NCBI GenBank assembly: GCA_001632425.1
Contig: KV425555.1
Coordinates: 578,795 to 642,794, forward strand
Length of the DNA stretch: 64,000 bases
Source of the DNA: Neolentinus lepideus HHB14362 ss-1
Lineage: Eukaryota; Basidiomycota; Agaricomycetes; Gloeophyllales; Gloeophyllaceae
Reading direction: 5' to 3'
The notes under the pieces are model-generated. The model was not told where the DNA came from. It worked only from the letters and a program-made list of their open reading frames with translations, and did no database searches. How positions within the stretch are numbered: the first letter of the stretch is position 1; each line of letters opens with the position of its first letter. Made by a program: the position numbers and the translations under genes. Below are positions 1 to 11,989 of the stretch, one piece after another.

Positions 1-156
1 ATGGTAGAGAACAAACTCGTGGCGGCTGTGGCGCGTCTAGGAATTGTAAGCGCTGTGGCACCAACGACGCGTTCAATATCGCGTTTGGATACTCCTTCGA
101 GCCTACTGTCTCAAGCCCTTTCCAAAGTCTATCGTCAGATCTCACCTGCACAATGA
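1..156 (+). other. Upstream small ORF overlapping the muskelin start
   Basis: An open frame of 51 codons begins at the first base of the window and ends in TGA at 154-156. That stop overlaps the ATG of the muskelin gene (153-155) as ATGA. It matches nothing I know. It may be a leader uORF, or simply an open stretch of the 5' region, since the window begins here and the true 5' end is unseen. Confidence 0.3.
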
Positions 157-3100
157 ACTTAGGACAGCAGCCGCCAACTGCAAAGCTCGTCTATGCCATT
201 GCAGGAGGGACTGAACACAGTAACCGTTATGGGCCCGAGAACATTCTCCTCGATCGTCCCGAAGACGCGTCCAGTCGATGGAGTACCGCATACCAGACGC
301 CCAGAGTGAAGCAGTTCATTCTTCTTCGTTTGGAGTACTTGAGCATTATCAGTTGAGTGTCGGAGAGTCAGGATGGTAGAATCTCATTGACACGAAGTCA
401 TGGTTAGAGACTATCACGTTCGGGAAGGTATGAATCGACCCACTCGGTCGTGTGGATAATCCTTACGTTTCCTGTTCCTCAGTATCATAAACGTGAGCTA
501 AAACCTGAATGATCTCGTCTGTTTCATCTTCACGCTATGCAGAGCACCCATGCAACATGAAGGAATTCAAGGTGTACGTAGGCATGACCGAGGACCGCAT
601 GATGGAAGCACTCAACGGCGGGTTGAAGAACGATTCCTTCCCCGAAGCCTTCCCTCTCAAGCATACAAATAGCTCTGGGCTCTGTTTCCCCGCCCGTTTC
701 GTGAAGATCGTCCCTCTATCGTATGTTAGGTGACCTCCAATAATGATCCTCATGTAATGGCACCCTATATTCGCAGGGCCCATGGACAGAGCTTTCATAC
801 ATCAATATGGTATGTGTCACTTGCTGGTATTGCCGACCAGTGTTATGTAGAGGAAGTCCGAATACGCTATGAGGAGGTCCGTCTGTATTTTCGCCATGCG
901 GTGTCGTTGCTCATGGCTCGCAGCACTTGGAGTCTGTCACTCTCCGAAGAATTCTGAAGCACCTGCGCCAACGTCGACTACTCACCCCTTATCAGTCACT
1001 CCTTTCCAGAGTCAACGTACAGTTCGAACATCCTCTTATCAGCTCTCTATATGAACAGCTTGTGATAAAGGGTTCTTTTTCATCTCTCAAGGATGTTGTC
1101 GACTCGATATCGCGAGAAGGGCTGCTCGACTCGTATCTATACCTCTCACAGCCCAAGGCCGCCTGGAAACGCCTGCATGGGTCCGACCCAGACGGTGACC
1201 GGCCGAGTAAACGAAGTGCGCATGCCATGTGCATGGATGAGGACAACGGTGTCGTGTATTTACTCGGCGGGTGGGACGGCCAAGAGAACCTGGACGATTT
1301 TTGGGCGTACGACGTGAATGAGGACACATGGCGCCTTCTCAGTCAAAATACCTCCGAGGAGAGGAATGGACCCGGACGGCGGAGTTGCCACAAGGTGGTG
1401 TTTGATAAGAGGACCGGGTGCATATATGTACTCGGGCGGATGGGTGACGAAGAGATGAGCGGGCAAGGCGATCCCAATTCTTCCACCCCTACTGCACAGC
1501 AGCCGGGAGAGGCTGGGTCCTCGCCGTGCTCAGAATTTTATCGCTATCACACCCGCGGGTTGGATGTCGGGAAGTGGGATCTGTTGTCATTTGATACGGC
1601 TGTAAGCGGAGTCGTGTTTGTTCTTAATGATCACACAACTCACTATGTAGTCTGCTGGAGGTCCGCCGCTGATATTCGACCATCAAATGGCCATTGATTC
1701 CGAAGCGCAAATGATCTACGTATTCGGTGGACGTGTGGTTGATCAGAAGTCTATCAAGTACTCGGGCTTATACAGCTACAACATTCGGACGAATAAGTGG
1801 AAGATGCTGCAGTGGGTTTTGCACGAATCCTTTCGCAACTGTGAATTTTTCAGAGATATTGGTGTAGGTCCGTCGACAGTGCAAGATCTTCTCACGAAGT
1901 GAGCATACCTCCCCGGTCAGGTGAGTATACTGAGCTGTGTTGACATCATAAGTTCGATGACCTAACACGGGTACTGTCCGTAGGACACTCCATGGTACTG
2001 GAGCCCAGCTCGAATACGCTTATCATCTTCGCCGGCCAGCGTGAAGATAAATATTTGTCGGATATGTATACCTATCATATCGAGACTGGCACCGTTGCGG
2101 AGGTGTTCTCCGATTATACTATGGACGGGGGACCCAAGCCTTGCTTTACGCAAAGAGCGGTCTTAGACCCTGATCTGCGGGAAATATACATGCAAGCCCT
2201 TCGCTATCCAATTTATGACCATAAGGAAACTAATTCGGAGCGTGTATAGATTCTGCGGTCTGAGTAGGCAGCTACCTGGCAATCAGATCATTATACAGGC
2301 ACAAGCGCCCCATTGGGTATACCGCTACCCGACCGCTTTGTGCTCTGAGAAGGGGAAATGGACTAAGCTCATCTCCGTCGACCCGCCAGCTGGCGTCGAC
2401 GCTGAGGAAATCCAGCCGAAGCCTCGATACGCACATCAACTAGCATATGATAGACGTACAAAGACAGTATTTATGCATGGAGGCAACGCCGGCATCCGCG
2501 ACAGCACTCCCGACGGGGCTGAAGTCAACGCAGAAGAAGGCGCGGTGGAGGAAAAGGAGATTAGGCTGGATGACTTCTGGTCAATGCAGCTACAAAGACC
2601 ACCGAGGTCGGAGGTAGCGAGGAAGGTTATGTTCGAGATTCGGAAGCAACAGTAAGCCCGGGGTGCATCAGTCGATATGGGAGCATGCTCACAGATGTCG
2701 CAGGTTCCGAGAGATGTGTGAAGATGAACCTACAGTTGACGCTCTCAACTTCCTGAGGAATGAAGTATCTTCGGTGGTCGATCACAGTTGCCCTGAGGAA
2801 GAGGATGTGTTCCGCTCCCTACTGTCTCACCTCGTCGCCCAATCACCAAGAGTGGAATCCGTGCGAGACAGGACAAGACAGTTGGCGGAGGAAGTGCCGT
2901 CTGTTTCGCTTTCACTCGCCGACATAGATGATGATATGAGCGCAACATCGCCGATGGACACGACTCCCAGTGCTACTCCTTCTCTCGACCCGCCATCCGG
3001 AGCTCCCTTATCTTGGGAGCAAGACCCTGAGGAGAAATGCCTGAAAGGGGACAGCGTAGAACTACCGGCAGAAAGGTTCAAACAACGAACAGAAGTGCTC

Positions 3101-3178
3101 CAACGCATCTTGACCTTCATCAATGAGGAGGCGAAGGAGCCTGAGGACGATCTCATCCACTTCATGGATGGGTGGTGA
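153..3178 (+). CDS. MKLN1: Muskelin-like protein (discoidin-like N-terminus, kelch repeats)
   Basis: Muskelin is a kelch-repeat protein of the CTLH/GID E3 ubiquitin ligase in animals. The N-terminal part reads YGPENILLDRPEDASSRWS, then ITFGKYHKRELKP after splicing, which is the muskelin discoidin-like domain. It continues with GGLKNDSFPEAFPLKH, FVKIVPLS and SIWYVSLAG. Kelch blades follow: VVYLLGGWDGQENLDDFWAY near 1250, GRRSCHKVVFDKRTG near 1380, FDHQMAIDSEAQMIYVFGG near 1680, GHSMVLEPSSNTLIIF near 1985, and RYAHQLAYDRRTKTVFMHGG near 2430. The C-terminus carries PTVDALNFLRNEVSSVVDHS and an acidic tail. At least seven short introns are needed (for example 352-407, 428-482, 874-920, 1600-1651, 2652-2693). 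Between the first two lies a predicted 20-nt microexon. No disabling lesion is needed in this model. ATG 153 is chosen because the domain begins about 15 residues later. Confidence 0.9.
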
Positions 3179-3376
3179 TTTGTGCTGGTAGGTGCATGAC
3201 TGCCGTAGAATCCGTGTTGATACGAAGAGAACAGTTCGAATGTAATATATCCCGTAGAGAGACACTGTATCGTTAGAAATACATTTGTATTGATAAGACT
3301 TCTACCATTTTTACCCCTATATCCCTCTCAGTTAATCTGGAACAGAGAATCCGACTTAAAAGCGTTTTCCCGGTCA

Positions 3377-5480
3377 CTACGCGGTCGTCTTGAGAGCAGC
3401 GTTAACGATCTCTGCCATCCCAATGACCCCTTCCTCCTCGAGTGTACGTCCGACAAGTTGAACAGCAATCGGGGCGTTATTGAATGTTGCGGAATCATCT
3501 AAAGAAAGCAAGGCATAAGATGTCACGAAGTCCTGAGCGCATAATAAATATTACACATATTGTAATTATCCTCGTCGTCTTTGCTGAGGAACTGGTGTGG
3601 GGGCAGTTTGACGTCGACATTCTCATCCACTCTCGATACCGGGATTACAAGAGCAGTATAATCCAAACCATTCCAGACTGTTGTATACGCCGAGCTCCTG
3701 TTGGCCAATTAACACACCGTGTAATCCATGAGCAAAGAAAAAGATAGCACGCACAAATTTTTCCCGTGAGGTGGCGCCGCATATGGCGCGACAGGCGCGA
3801 TGATCGCATCCACAGGCCTACCGGTTCCCGTTTTCTCCACCGTAGCCTCCCAGTAATCGAGATACTCCTTCCTCAACTCACGCTTCTTCAAGTGCAACTG
3901 CCACAATTGGTACGCGGACACGGTGTCGCTATGCGAGGGACGGAAGGTGCTTTCGACGACGGTGTTGTCGTCTTCGGACATGGTTGCGAGGACGGGCTCA
4001 CCAGTGGGCTGCGTGGTGACACGGTAGTCCTCAGCGGCGCCCGCTGCCCAGATTGCACCAACATTGTCAACAACCTCTTTATGTTTCAAAGGCACCCAGT
4101 CAATCACTACGACATCCCAAGTCAGAGATCACCCTTCTCCGCCAGTATACAATGTGCATCGCTCGCCTTTCTGTCCCTGCGCCTCCAGGGCCTTCTTAAC
4201 AGTCTCCAATGCTCGGATGACCGGCGGGTGAGGCTTCACCCACCCATCATCCCACAGCACTGCGAAACACATGCCATTGCCACCACCGTGCTCTTTGAGC
4301 TCATACGCGTCCTGGTCCCACTTCTTCCGCACGCAGAGCGGGTCGAGTCGCCACGGCTCGGACGCGACGACGGCTTGCGTGAACAGCTTCACGCCCGAAA
4401 GGGAGTTAGCTAGGGGCCCAAAGACGGACGGGACGGAGTCCTGGCCTAACATGGAGTTGACAGCGCCCTCGTACGGGATGCGGTGGTATGAGGGCCGCAG
4501 GCTGTAGAGGCCACAGAAGGCTGAAGGGATGCGGATCGAGCTAAGTGCGTTTCGGATGGCTGAATGAAGATCATTAGATATGAATAAGGCGGCTTACCCT
4601 CCGACGTCGCTGCCCACACCAATAGGGCTGCCGCGTAGAGCTATGAGAGCGCCTTCTCCGCCACTTGAGCCCCCGGACGTCAAGAGACGGTTGTAAGGGT
4701 TGACGGTCCGCCCGAATACATTGTTAAACGTTTCCGGCCACTACGGGACGCGTGTTAATTTGTAGAAAGCGGAGAAATGATGCTGTCACGTACCATCAGC
4801 GTCTGGGGTATATTAGTGCGTACGAACGGTACAGCGCCGCACTTGTAGAGCACCTCGACCAAGGCAGCGTCCTTGTCCGCATATTTCCCAATCCAAGATA
4901 CATATCCTGATTTTTTGGATCGCTTGAAAAGCCAATCTGTTTCAAGCAGTAAGATTGACTTACCCATTGTTGTCTCTAGACCCTTGATGCATAATTGATC
5001 CTTCAATGAGACGGGCAGCCCATGTAAAGGGCCCATAGGTTCCCCCTTTTCCTTGAGATATGCATCGACTTCTGCCGCTCGTGCTAAGGCGCGCTCTACG
5101 AATATTTCTGTCAAGCAGTTTGTCTGTTTACGACCGAAGATCGTAGGCCGTTCATTTTCCATATTCACAAAGAACTGACCAACTTATGCGCGATAATAGC
5201 CCTCTTGTAGAACGCGGTCGTCACCTCTACACTGGACCATTCTCCGCTTGCAAGCTTCGCCAGTAATACCTGGACGTCCAGAGTATTCGTGATCTCCCTC
5301 TCTCGCTCGCTCAGCAGCTCCGTGCATTGATCTGGAATGCCGGAGACATCTAGTGTGTCTGGTGAAGGAATATGAGGTTCAATGACGGACAACCAGTCCG
5401 CAGGGATGGACGCTTGCTGCCTAATGCGTTTGTCTATTACGAGTGCTTTCCAGGAGGGTTGGGAAGCTTTAGTCGACATG
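3377..5480 (-). CDS. Amidase (amidase signature family; fungal acetamidase/FAAH-like)
   Basis: Amidase-signature serine hydrolases cut amide bonds with a Ser-cisSer-Lys triad. The start MSTKASQPSWKALVIDKR at 5480 is followed by LLAKLASGEWSSVEVTTAFYKRA, typical of the family N-terminus. The catalytic lysine lies in GPLHGLPVSLKDQ (about 4990-5040). The glycine/serine-rich nucleophile loop GGSSGGEGALIALRG, then SPIGVGSDVGG, is at about 4600-4680. The protein continues with PSVFGPLANSLSGVKLF, then the acyl-pocket region, and ends IAVQLVGRTLEEEGVIGMAEIVNAALKTTA. Several short introns interrupt it. All motif residues are present, so it looks functional. The substrate cannot be told from sequence. 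No signal peptide is seen. The gene converges with muskelin, about 200 bp from its stop. Confidence 0.88.
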
Positions 5481-5898
5481 GCGGTGGGGGGAAAGTCGGG
5501 ATTGACGAGGAATGTGCATTCTTTATTAATATATTGGCTCACTAAGATAAGAAAACGCCCAGCCGATAACCCAGTAGACAGATAGGCATTGGGGACAGTT
5601 TACCAAGACATGTCGGACGACAAAAGTTTGATATCATTCTTGCCGCTCAGATTAGGCAAATGTCGAGAGCTCTCAAATGCAAGAAAGAAACTGCATGATA
5701 GACTAGTTCGGCATCTAATAATGCCAGTCGGTGGATGGAACTCCGTCCTTATCGAGGAATGGGAACATCGGACAAGAGTCGGATTGACACCGCCACCGCG
5801 CCCTCGATCAGCTTGTCCTGCACCAGTTGCTGCCGTGAGGTCTCTATGCAGTATATCTCGAAGGAACTATCAACTTTTGGATCCAGGCGCAACACACT
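5481..5898. other. Intergenic, no gene seen
   Basis: This 418-bp stretch lies upstream of the amidase start (minus) and the F-box relic (plus). It contains only short overlapping open frames with no recognisable domain. It probably holds the amidase promoter. Confidence 0.4.
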
Positions 5899-6640
5899 AT
5901 GTCGTCCACCGCACTATGGACATCGCTCCCGGCAGAGCTGTGGCTTCACGTCTTTGAATTTGCTACGTGCCCCAGAAGCTGTGAAGACGGAAAACATGAA
6001 TCCTTTCTAACCGCCAGCTTCCGTACCCGAGTCTGAGGAGCAGAGGACACTAGACGAATCTGCGCTTTTTGTGTCCAAGCGATGGAACGAGTTCGCAATA
6101 TCAATCCGACATCCAAATCGTCATCGCCTGGGGCTTGAGCGTCTGCATCATCCTCTTGTACTAGGCGCCGGTGATGGGGAGCTGTATGGATCAGATTACA
6201 CTTAGGTCCTACGCGCTCGAGCGCTGCGATTCTGTTGTGTTGTGGATCCCGAGCACAGCGCGATCCTGACCAATCATGATTGCTCCGCCCTTGCGGAGAT
6301 CATCCGCAACCTGCCCAAACTCGTTAACTACACGTTGCATATTAACGATAGTCGTCCCAACCGGCAAAGAATGTATTCCCCATGCTCTCCGCATTCGTAA
6401 AACGTTGACCTACTTCTCGGACGTTGATCTGGACGTTCGCAGATTGCTTAGTGCCCAGGCCCTTCGAGGGCCCCAATATCATCACAAGCTCTTCTAACCT
6501 TGGGATCCTTAGACTCTCTTGGTACCCACCTACCATCCCTGTGCCAATACCATCGAACATGCCTGAACTTCAGCTTCTCTGCCTTTTACCAGGTCGAACG
6601 GCTAGGTCTGGGGCTCCTTCGCTACCACGGGAGCGTAGCC
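5899..6640 (+). pseudogene. F-box-like protein, frameshifted and truncated
   Basis: The start MSSTALWTSLPAELWLHVF followed by EFATCPRSCED matches the F-box helices of the expanded agaricomycete F-box family. That frame stops near 6031, and the expected continuation SEEQRTLDESALFVSKRWNEFA is in another frame with no usable intron between. Further downstream, ALAEIIRNLPKLVNYTLHIN (about 6290-6350) is family-like but again stops soon. Related fragments such as FEGPNIITSSSNLGILRLSW continue in yet another frame. At least three frame breaks or stops make this a decayed gene rather than an intron-rich one. The right edge is uncertain. Confidence 0.6.
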
Positions 6641-7046
6641 AACCGACATCTTGACCTCCTCGCTAGCTTATCATCCATGACCGCTCGGAGACTCCGTAAT
6701 CGCTGCCAGGTATACTTTTGTGCCGGCCTTCGCACGTCTATCAGGCCAAAATATTCCCTTCGAGCCGAATGCCACCGGTGCTTGACCAATCTTGCAAGGA
6801 TTCCCACTCAGTCGTCACCGCTGCTCACGCGAAACAAATCACACTACAATGAGTTTATGCGAGACATCGTAATTAAATGTAATGGTCCGCATTTAGCTCC
6901 ATTTCTTGTGATTGTACAGGTACAAATTTTCTGGTGTCCTTCGACATCCGCAGCTTAGCCTCCTCGTGTCCTGTTGTGCGAATGTGGCACTTCAATTTAG
7001 GCACATGACTTCCTATCTGCGCAAATACGATGAATTCTCGCAATCT

Positions 7047-7581
7047 CAGAACAAATAAGTTACTGGGAGACGACAGTCCGCGGACAGTCCTAGGACAGTC
7101 CGTTCCCGAGTAACTTATCTATTCTTATTTGATGTTGGCTACGGACAGCGCAACGGGTATTTTTACTACATGTGGCGTAAGGGAGTCCCGCCCTCCCCTC
7201 TTATTGTAACTCCGCCCGCTACCAAATACATCAAGTCGGCATTGACTGAACTGAATTGCACCACTCCGTAAGGCGCACAAAGTGCTGAATATCAGCCATT
7301 AATGACAGAAATGGAAGTCGAGTTGGCTCAGCATGGGCAGCCAGAGTCACCGCCATCGCACGATGTTCGACTTTCGCTAGTGCCGCCACCAAGGCGCCGT
7401 TCCGATGCACGGCCCCGGCGCTGCAACTCAAGGCGCATCAGTGTGGCAAGTGCTTTTCTGCGCGTCGGTGAGTCCGAATAGAGCCCAAACTACCCACGCC
7501 ACACGTTGAAAACGTTGCTTCTTGTGGCCTCGGACTGCTGACTAAGCCGGACTGTCCTCTCCCAGTGACTTACTTGCTCTC
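7047..7581. mobile_element. Non-autonomous hAT-like element (MITE), 535 bp
   Basis: Terminal inverted repeats of 34 bp lie at 7047-7080 and 7548-7581 (29 of 34 positions match, by eye). Their shared core is CTGGGAGA then GACAGTCCG. The element is flanked by a perfect 8-bp direct repeat, CGCAATCT, at 7039-7046 and 7582-7589, the target duplication length of hAT transposons. Just inside the left end, 7056-7118 forms a long hairpin (ATAAGTTACT against AGTAACTTAT) with three GACAGTCC units. No transposase is encoded inside, so it would depend on an enzyme made elsewhere. Confidence 0.75.
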
Positions 7582-7859
7582 CGCAATCTATACCCTCAAG
7601 ATCAGCATCCTTTATCGTGCATGTGGCATGGCAACAGGGTTTGCAAATGGTCACGGATCACGTGGCGTAGTACGTCACGCTGTGGCACAAGCTCTGGTGG
7701 CCGTCAGTCTCGACTGTTCATCAGCAAGTCTGAAACATCAGTTAGATGCCCAGGAGGGGTCTTAGAGGGCATCCAGACCCTCTGCGAGGACTATGGATAT
7801 GTATCCAGCTACAGGTGATTAATAACAGGAAAGAGACAGGACATTCTACTGCCAATAAA

Positions 7860-10800
7860 TTATCGCCGGAAGATCCTCTGATACCAGGACACTACAGCTT
7901 CCTCAACTTGTATGACCCAGATCCAAACTTCTTCGAGGACGGCATCAAATCCACCTCGATCATCCCATGACTCGCTCTCTTGGTTTTCCGTCATCATGAA
8001 TCGCAAGACGTCCTTGACTGTGACAAGTCCGACGAGCGTCCCACGGTCCTCTACCAGAATGACACGGGGACTAATGGTAGAGGTCTTCAGCACGACGCGT
8101 GACAGTAGAAAGCACGCTGACTCGCCCTAGTCTCTTGAACATTTGCATTGTAATTTCCAGGGAAAGTTGAGGAGACACAGTAATAGGCGTCTAACAGTTA
8201 TCGTCAGCTTGTCATGACACAGAATATTCTCAGCACATCTACCTGATTCACCCACGGCCAAAACTTGAGGACATGATCTGAAGCCGTATCGCGAATAATC
8301 TCTGCGGCCGAGTCTTCATCCAAACCAACTGCAGGAGCGGAGGTAATCCCCAAATCATCGAAATGCCCCGTTTCATTCATCTCCGGAGCGAATGAACACG
8401 GGGTTTGGAGAGAAACGCGTCGCATCTGCTGCGCCTTGTCTGCGAGAAACAAATGCACGTCAATATGCAGGGACAGGATGGCCACAGAGATGACAGTCAC
8501 CTATCACATATCTCAGTTCTTCTCTCCCTATATATCCAACCAAGGTACGAGCAGAGCCGGAGGATACAATAGGATAACCTTGCACTTTCGTATCCACCAG
8601 AATCCTCTCTGCAATCCTAAGTAACCGCCAATTTTACAATCATACTGTACCATAACTCACCAAGGTCAGCAACGGTCAAACCAGCGACGGATAAGGTGTG
8701 GAGATCGCTCGTCATAACCCTCAACACTGAGTCTCTCTATTTGGCAATAAGCGCCATAGTAGATGATGGTGCACTTACCCGATACATTGAATGAATGATC
8801 TTCTTTCTCGAGGAACGGGAACCCATTGAACCGTATCATCTCGTCTGCGATCCCCCGCACATTGAGGAAATCTCCTACGGCTTTCGTGATCAAGAGTACG
8901 ATCTGGTGTGGGCGTATTAGGAGTATCGAAAAACTCAACTAAGCAAGGAAGATACCATAGTAGGCAGAATGTATGTCAGCGCGCCCGTCAACTCAAACAT
9001 GATGACCACCACGGTTACAGTCATTCTCATGACTCCGCTGAATACAATTAATTGATAACACACCACTACCCTCCAGAAGTCGGACACTTACCTGAGAGCA
9101 GCCGCAGCACCAAGAAATGCATACGTGCCAGGCGTAATACACGGTACGTCAGGCTGGCAGAATGCAAATATACCGGAGGTTGGGTAGGCCCTGTCAGTCG
9201 GATTAGTGCTGAGCAGCTCAACAGCAAGGACGTTGCCTACTGATTTAGCGCTTTTACCATGATACCCAACATCCTTCCAAACGTCGCACCGATAGCCATT
9301 GAGGGGACGAAGATTCCAGCGGGTACTTTCGCGCCGTAAGAGATCACTACAAAGCCAGTCCGGATCACCGTGGCAAGCAGCAATGAATTGACGATGCGCC
9401 ATTGGAAAGCTGTCCTGAATATTCGCTATAAGAACTTGGCGTGATAGACAAGGATAAGGTGCGTACTTGCACAGATTGTCGTAATCGCCGCCGCTTTCGC
9501 ATTCCCGAAACAGGATAGCCATGCTTTCTGTCATGTCAATGCGGAGGAATCTGTTGAAGTACCCGACCATCGCCGTGAGGGTCGCGAGAGTAACTGCTTC
9601 GGCAACTCCGTGGTTCGCGAGGTGCTTACGACGGAATGCGGCAACTTGAAGGTTGAACTTGACCATGAAAGCGCCATATAAGCCCTGCACGACTCTTCAT
9701 CACAGTCGCAGTACGTTGGGTGTACTGCCATGACTTACTCCGAATATACCCAGAACAACGAAGAAAATGATCTCGAAGAAATGCCAGTCCCTATCATAGG
9801 TAACCTGGAACAGGACAAGTTTACCTGTTCTGAAAGGGTTCATTGCCTATGGCTTCGGTGTCAGCATTAGTACAGCACCGGCTACATAGATTCGCTCACA
9901 GACAAAGTCACGGTCGCGACCAATGCGCAGAAGAAACTGCGCCACATGGTTTTGATGCTGAACGTGTGACTCATTTCCTGAGCAAGTGTCCAGTCAGATG
10001 ACACAGACACAAGGAAACATGGCAGACCTACCTCAATGGAAAAGAGCACTCCACCTATAGGAGAACCGAAGGCCACTGCAACCCCTGCTGCGCTTGCAGC
10101 GGTAAGGATCTCACGCTTCTTCCCTGGGACTTCAGTGAATCCTGTGCATTTCCGCAAGAGCGGAGTAGAGTTTACCTTCACTACGTGAAAATTGATCAGA
10201 TAGACTTGCTACAATGTTCCCAATACAGCATGCGACATGAACGGAAGGACCTTCTTTGCCGACCGATAGTCCTGATGCGATGACTAAAGGCTACAAAAAG
10301 TGAGTAACGGCGCAACTGGCTGTACCGAGTACGTACTAGGGTCAGACTCTTGATGATGAACGTCGCAAATCCTAAAAATCCTTTCATTACGAAGCCAGCT
10401 AGGATACATTTAATTTCTGAAATTCCAGAGCCAGCTGCATATTTCGCCACGGATCTGACGAGATGGGCCGCTCCAGATGAGAACACACCCTAAGATATAT
10501 CAGAATCAGCTTGGTTGGGCAGTCTACTGGTCTCGGACGTACCGCGAAAAGGACATAAATCAACCACCGAGCAGCCGTAACAGTACTCCAAGGGTGCCAG
10601 GAGTCGCATGGATTATCCTCATCTCCCTCGACCTCCCAACAGCAGAATTGCTGATTCAGCCACCATCCATCCGAGCAATACCCCATCTTCAAATCGGATA
10701 GCCATTCGGTAATAATTGATATCAAGGCGGCATTAACCCCGATCCCGATACCTGGAATGAAGTGAGTCCAACATAAGACAGAGTGACACGTTCCGGCATT

Positions 10801-11160
10801 CACCTACAAGGGTGACCGCAAACCAACTCTGACCAGCGTGAAGGATATGTCTGAGCTGTGACCATAGCCACGCAGCAGTAACCTCTTCCCGAGGGCCTAG
10901 ACGATGCGACTCCGCCTCGTGGTTCGCCCTAATACGTCGGTTTCGTTCGACTATCGAGTCCTGTATCCAGTCTATTCGAACACTATGGTTCGCGTCCGAC
11001 GGTCTCCATACTAGCAATGAGCTGCGAACGCGCCTATGGTAGTAAAGTCTTCGTAATTTCTAGGATAATATCTTGGTATGAGTGCAAATGAGCAAAGTTG
11101 GCATGCTCACTTCGTGTGACAGAATTCCTCATCCTGAACGTGTCCATTGAGGCCATCCAT
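7860..11160 (-). CDS. GEF1: CLC-family chloride channel / Cl-/H+ antiporter (Gef1/CLC-A type)
   Basis: The protein is a multi-pass Golgi/endosomal chloride transporter that supports organelle acidification. Ion-path motifs are all visible: [20 protein letters not shown] (about 10390), [16 protein letters not shown] with the gating glutamate (about 10210-10250), [18 protein letters not shown] (about 10040-10090) and [19 protein letters not shown] (about 9260-9330). N-terminal NYEDFTTI and [15 protein letters not shown] fit fungal CLC proteins. The C-terminus has two CBS-type segments: [23 protein letters not shown], and [26 protein letters not shown] before the end. The gene is heavily split by short introns. 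The start is taken at MDGLNG (11158-11160); an in-frame ATG at 11316 would add residues without CLC similarity. It lies next to the ARFRP1 and Vma16 genes. Confidence 0.88.
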
Positions 11161-11989
11161 GAACGGAGAGCATGCGACGGCGGTCTCGCGTCGAGTGGAG
11201 AAGCACTTCTCGGTGTGGCGGTGCAGCACTGAGGGAACGCTTCGAGCTGCAGCTAGTTTTATATCGCGGAACAATATTTGCAAATGCCTAGCGCGCTCAA
11301 TCTGAGCGTAGTGCACATTCTATCATACAGTGGTGCAAACTCGACCAGAACACTTATACGCAGCCTCAATCAGCGCCTCACATTCCCAATGTTATTAGTA
11401 AAATATATATGTGTGTATATTACTAAGTTGTATCCTTCCACTATAAATGAGGAACAATGTAAACCAACAGCGACTGATCGTACTCACCCATTTCAAGCAG
11501 GCAACCAATCATTGTCAAGCCGAGGCACTGAGACGGCAGTGCAAGGTTCCGAGAGGCAGCTGCAGGCAGGATGAGCGGATGGCGCTGACATCAGGAAATT
11601 CGGATGGCGACAGTGCATATTGAATGGAGAGCGTGGAGTAGGGTATATATAGGACGTCGACACGAGCGATGATCAAGGAGTGGCACAATAGTTGTAAGGA
11701 AGAAAAATCACAAAATTTTACAGACCTGGAAGCACTGGTATACAAGCCAAACGATTTAGCCATTACACCAGTGGTCTCAGTCGCATTCCAAATGGTCTAG
11801 TCTCGGTACTTGGTCCTATGTGATCTAGAGCAGACAGGGCAGTAACCGAGCCACCCCCAAAAATCGAACAGTGAAGTTGAGTCATTATGGCCTTCACAGA
11901 CGCTAAGATGCCCAGGAATAAACAATACAAAAACCGAGTCCAGTGAGCCATATGATGCTTCCACATCATCGATGTATCATTTCGCGGTT
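11161..11989. other. Intergenic, no gene seen
   Basis: About 830 bp between the CLC start and the ARFRP1 stop. It holds short unrelated open frames and an AT-rich patch near 11400-11430. It is likely the CLC promoter and 5' leader; no conserved domain is seen on either strand. Confidence 0.4.

Noticed and set aside
3766..4413. Long plus-strand ORF of 215 codons
   Set aside because: It lies antisense to amidase exons that carry conserved family sequence; it is a shadow frame with no domain.
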